64,000 bases of DNA from Lentzea waywayandensis (GTDB lineage: Bacteria > Actinomycetota > Actinomycetes > Mycobacteriales > Pseudonocardiaceae), in assembly GCF_900115955.1 (NCBI RefSeq), contig NZ_FOYL01000007.1, forward strand, positions 310,001 through 374,000. Reading direction: 5' to 3'. Under the pieces are notes generated by a model. It was not told the DNA's origin. It was given only the letters and a program-made list of their open reading frames with translations, and ran no database searches. Below, piece by piece: positions 63,160 through 64,000 of this stretch; the first letter of the stretch is position 1, and each line of letters opens with the position of its first letter. The position numbers and the translations under genes were made by a program.

Positions 63160-64000
63160 TCAGGCCGCGCCTTGTGACGTCGTCATGAACTTCCCCAGAC
63201 GTGACGCCAGATCGTCCGCGGCCTCGTTGCCCCGCAACCGTTCCGCCTCCTGCTTCAACGGCCGCATGCGATCCCGGGTGCGGGCCGAGCGGATGGGACC
63301 GGACACCGCGATCGCCTGTTCCCCGACCTCGCGGGCGCGTTCGGTGTCGTTCTGCACCATGTAGTTCATCGCCAGTGCGGCCAGCCGGAACGACTGGCTG
63401 CGCGACGTTTCCTCTCCCCCGGCGGAAATGGCCCTGGTGAGCAGCGGGATCGCCGACCGCGCGTACTTCACGTCGCAGGTGCGCGCGAGTTCGGTGTGCA
63501 CCATGCCGCCGATGGACACCAGGTCGGCGAGGTCGAAGAACCGCGTCCACGGCGGTGCGTCCTCCGCGACGGACCGTCCGAACTCGTCCTCAGCGCGCGC
63601 GAACTGGCGCAACGCCCGCCTTTCCGCGCCCATCTTCGCCAACGCCCACGCCTCGTTGGCGTGCAGGATCGACACGGCCAACGTGGACCCACTGGCCTGC
63701 GCGATGGGCAGACCTCGTTGGAACGAGGCCAAAGCGTCCTCGGCAAGCTCGTAGTGCAGGTGCACCCGGCCCATCCGGTAGTGGATGTTCGCCTCCAGCG
63801 CGCTGTTGCCCGACGCGCGCGCGAGGCCCATCGCACGGCCGAAGTGCAGGTGCGCCGACTCGAGGAGTCCCATGTCGAACGACGCCCAGCCGGCCAGGTT
63901 GTGCAGGTCGGCGATCGCCACCTGGAGGCGGTGCAGCACCCGTCCGCTGGAGCCGGTGTCGAGCAACGGGTTCGCCCAGTTCAGCAATGCGACACAAGCG
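63160..64000 (-). CDS. C-terminal part of a TPR-containing regulator (partial)
   Basis: The frame is open to the right edge of the window, so the N-terminus is missing. The visible 279 residues are helical repeats, with TPR-like units such as AEDALASFQRGLPIAQASGST and RALRQFARAEDEF, and a conserved opening (ALLNWANPLLDTG). This is the C-terminal layout of many Streptomyces-type XRE regulators that carry an N-terminal helix-turn-helix, but that part cannot be seen. It converges with the frameshifted small gene. Confidence 0.7.
   Translation of the reverse strand, partial: ACVALLNWANPLLDTGSSGRVLHRLQVAIADLHNLAGWASFDMGLLESAHLHFGRAMGLARASGNSALEANIHYRMGRVHLHYELAEDALASFQRGLPIAQASGSTLAVSILHANEAWALAKMGAERRALRQFARAEDEFGRSVAEDAPPWTRFFDLADLVSIGGMVHTELARTCDVKYARSAIPLLTRAISAGGEETSRSQSFRLAALAMNYMVQNDTERAREVGEQAIAVSGPIRSARTRDRMRPLKQEAERLRGNEAADDLASRLGKFMTTSQGAA

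Overview
The window is high-GC DNA from a filamentous actinomycete, most likely Pseudonocardiaceae (Lentzea, Lechevalieria or Saccharothrix type; the genus is a guess). The main support is gene order. ahpE, a DUF3052 gene, aceE, a PucR-type regulator, fabD, acpP and kasA/fabF occur in the same order around Rv2238c-Rv2245 of Mycobacterium tuberculosis. fasR-fabD-fabH-acpP-fabF followed by a DUF3145 gene is the Streptomyces order. Gene starts mix GTG, TTG and ATG. Many genes have a TANNNT -10 hexamer ending about six bases before the start codon, which suggests leaderless mRNAs.

Layout. 1-6.2 kb: ECF sigma factor with a partial partner gene, a CsbD stress protein, a saccharopine dehydrogenase-like reductase, a P450/GNAT pair and small membrane or unknown proteins. 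6.3-10.5 kb: tRNA-Val, ahpE, DUF3052, aceE and a strong terminator. 10.5-19.6 kb: genes absent from the mycobacterial order (DUF4279-GNAT fusion, zinc carboxypeptidase, PnuC-type transporter, phytase, AlkZ-like protein, nucleotidyltransferase, TM-helix channel protein, secreted hydrolase). 19.7-24.5 kb: the fatty acid synthesis operon under a FasR-like activator. 24.5-32.7 kb: an island between fabF and DUF3145. It holds a large cruciform-forming repeat and a class III lanthipeptide cluster: synthetase LanKC, a 53-residue precursor and two ABC exporters.

32.7-43.7 kb: subtilisin-like protease, VOC protein, flavin disulfide oxidoreductase, TetR and MarR regulators, a HelD/HelR-type RNA polymerase recycling ATPase and a paired fluoride channel. 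43.7-52.6 kb: MFS exporter, methyltransferase, PAS-GGDEF-EAL protein, three-gene transhydrogenase (pntB, pntAB, pntAA), and a bacterial nitric oxide synthase next to an amino acid permease. 52.8-58.2 kb: FAD monooxygenase and membrane protein divergent from a TetR gene across three tandem palindromes, then an ABC-F protein behind an apparent leader-peptide attenuator, and a P450-ferredoxin pair. 58.2-64 kb: secreted TNT-type NAD glycohydrolase, scramblase-like protein, an AfsR-type SARP divergent from a frameshifted small secreted protein gene, and the end of a TPR regulator cut by the window edge.

The strongest leads are the lanthipeptide cluster with its polyglycine-hinged, duplicated-core precursor; the attenuator before the ABC-F gene; two dispersed copies of an imperfect palindromic element (36.5 and 59.7 kb); and two very large perfect or near-perfect inverted repeats (11.8 and 24.9 kb). 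I saw no rRNA, CRISPR array, insertion sequence or replication origin.
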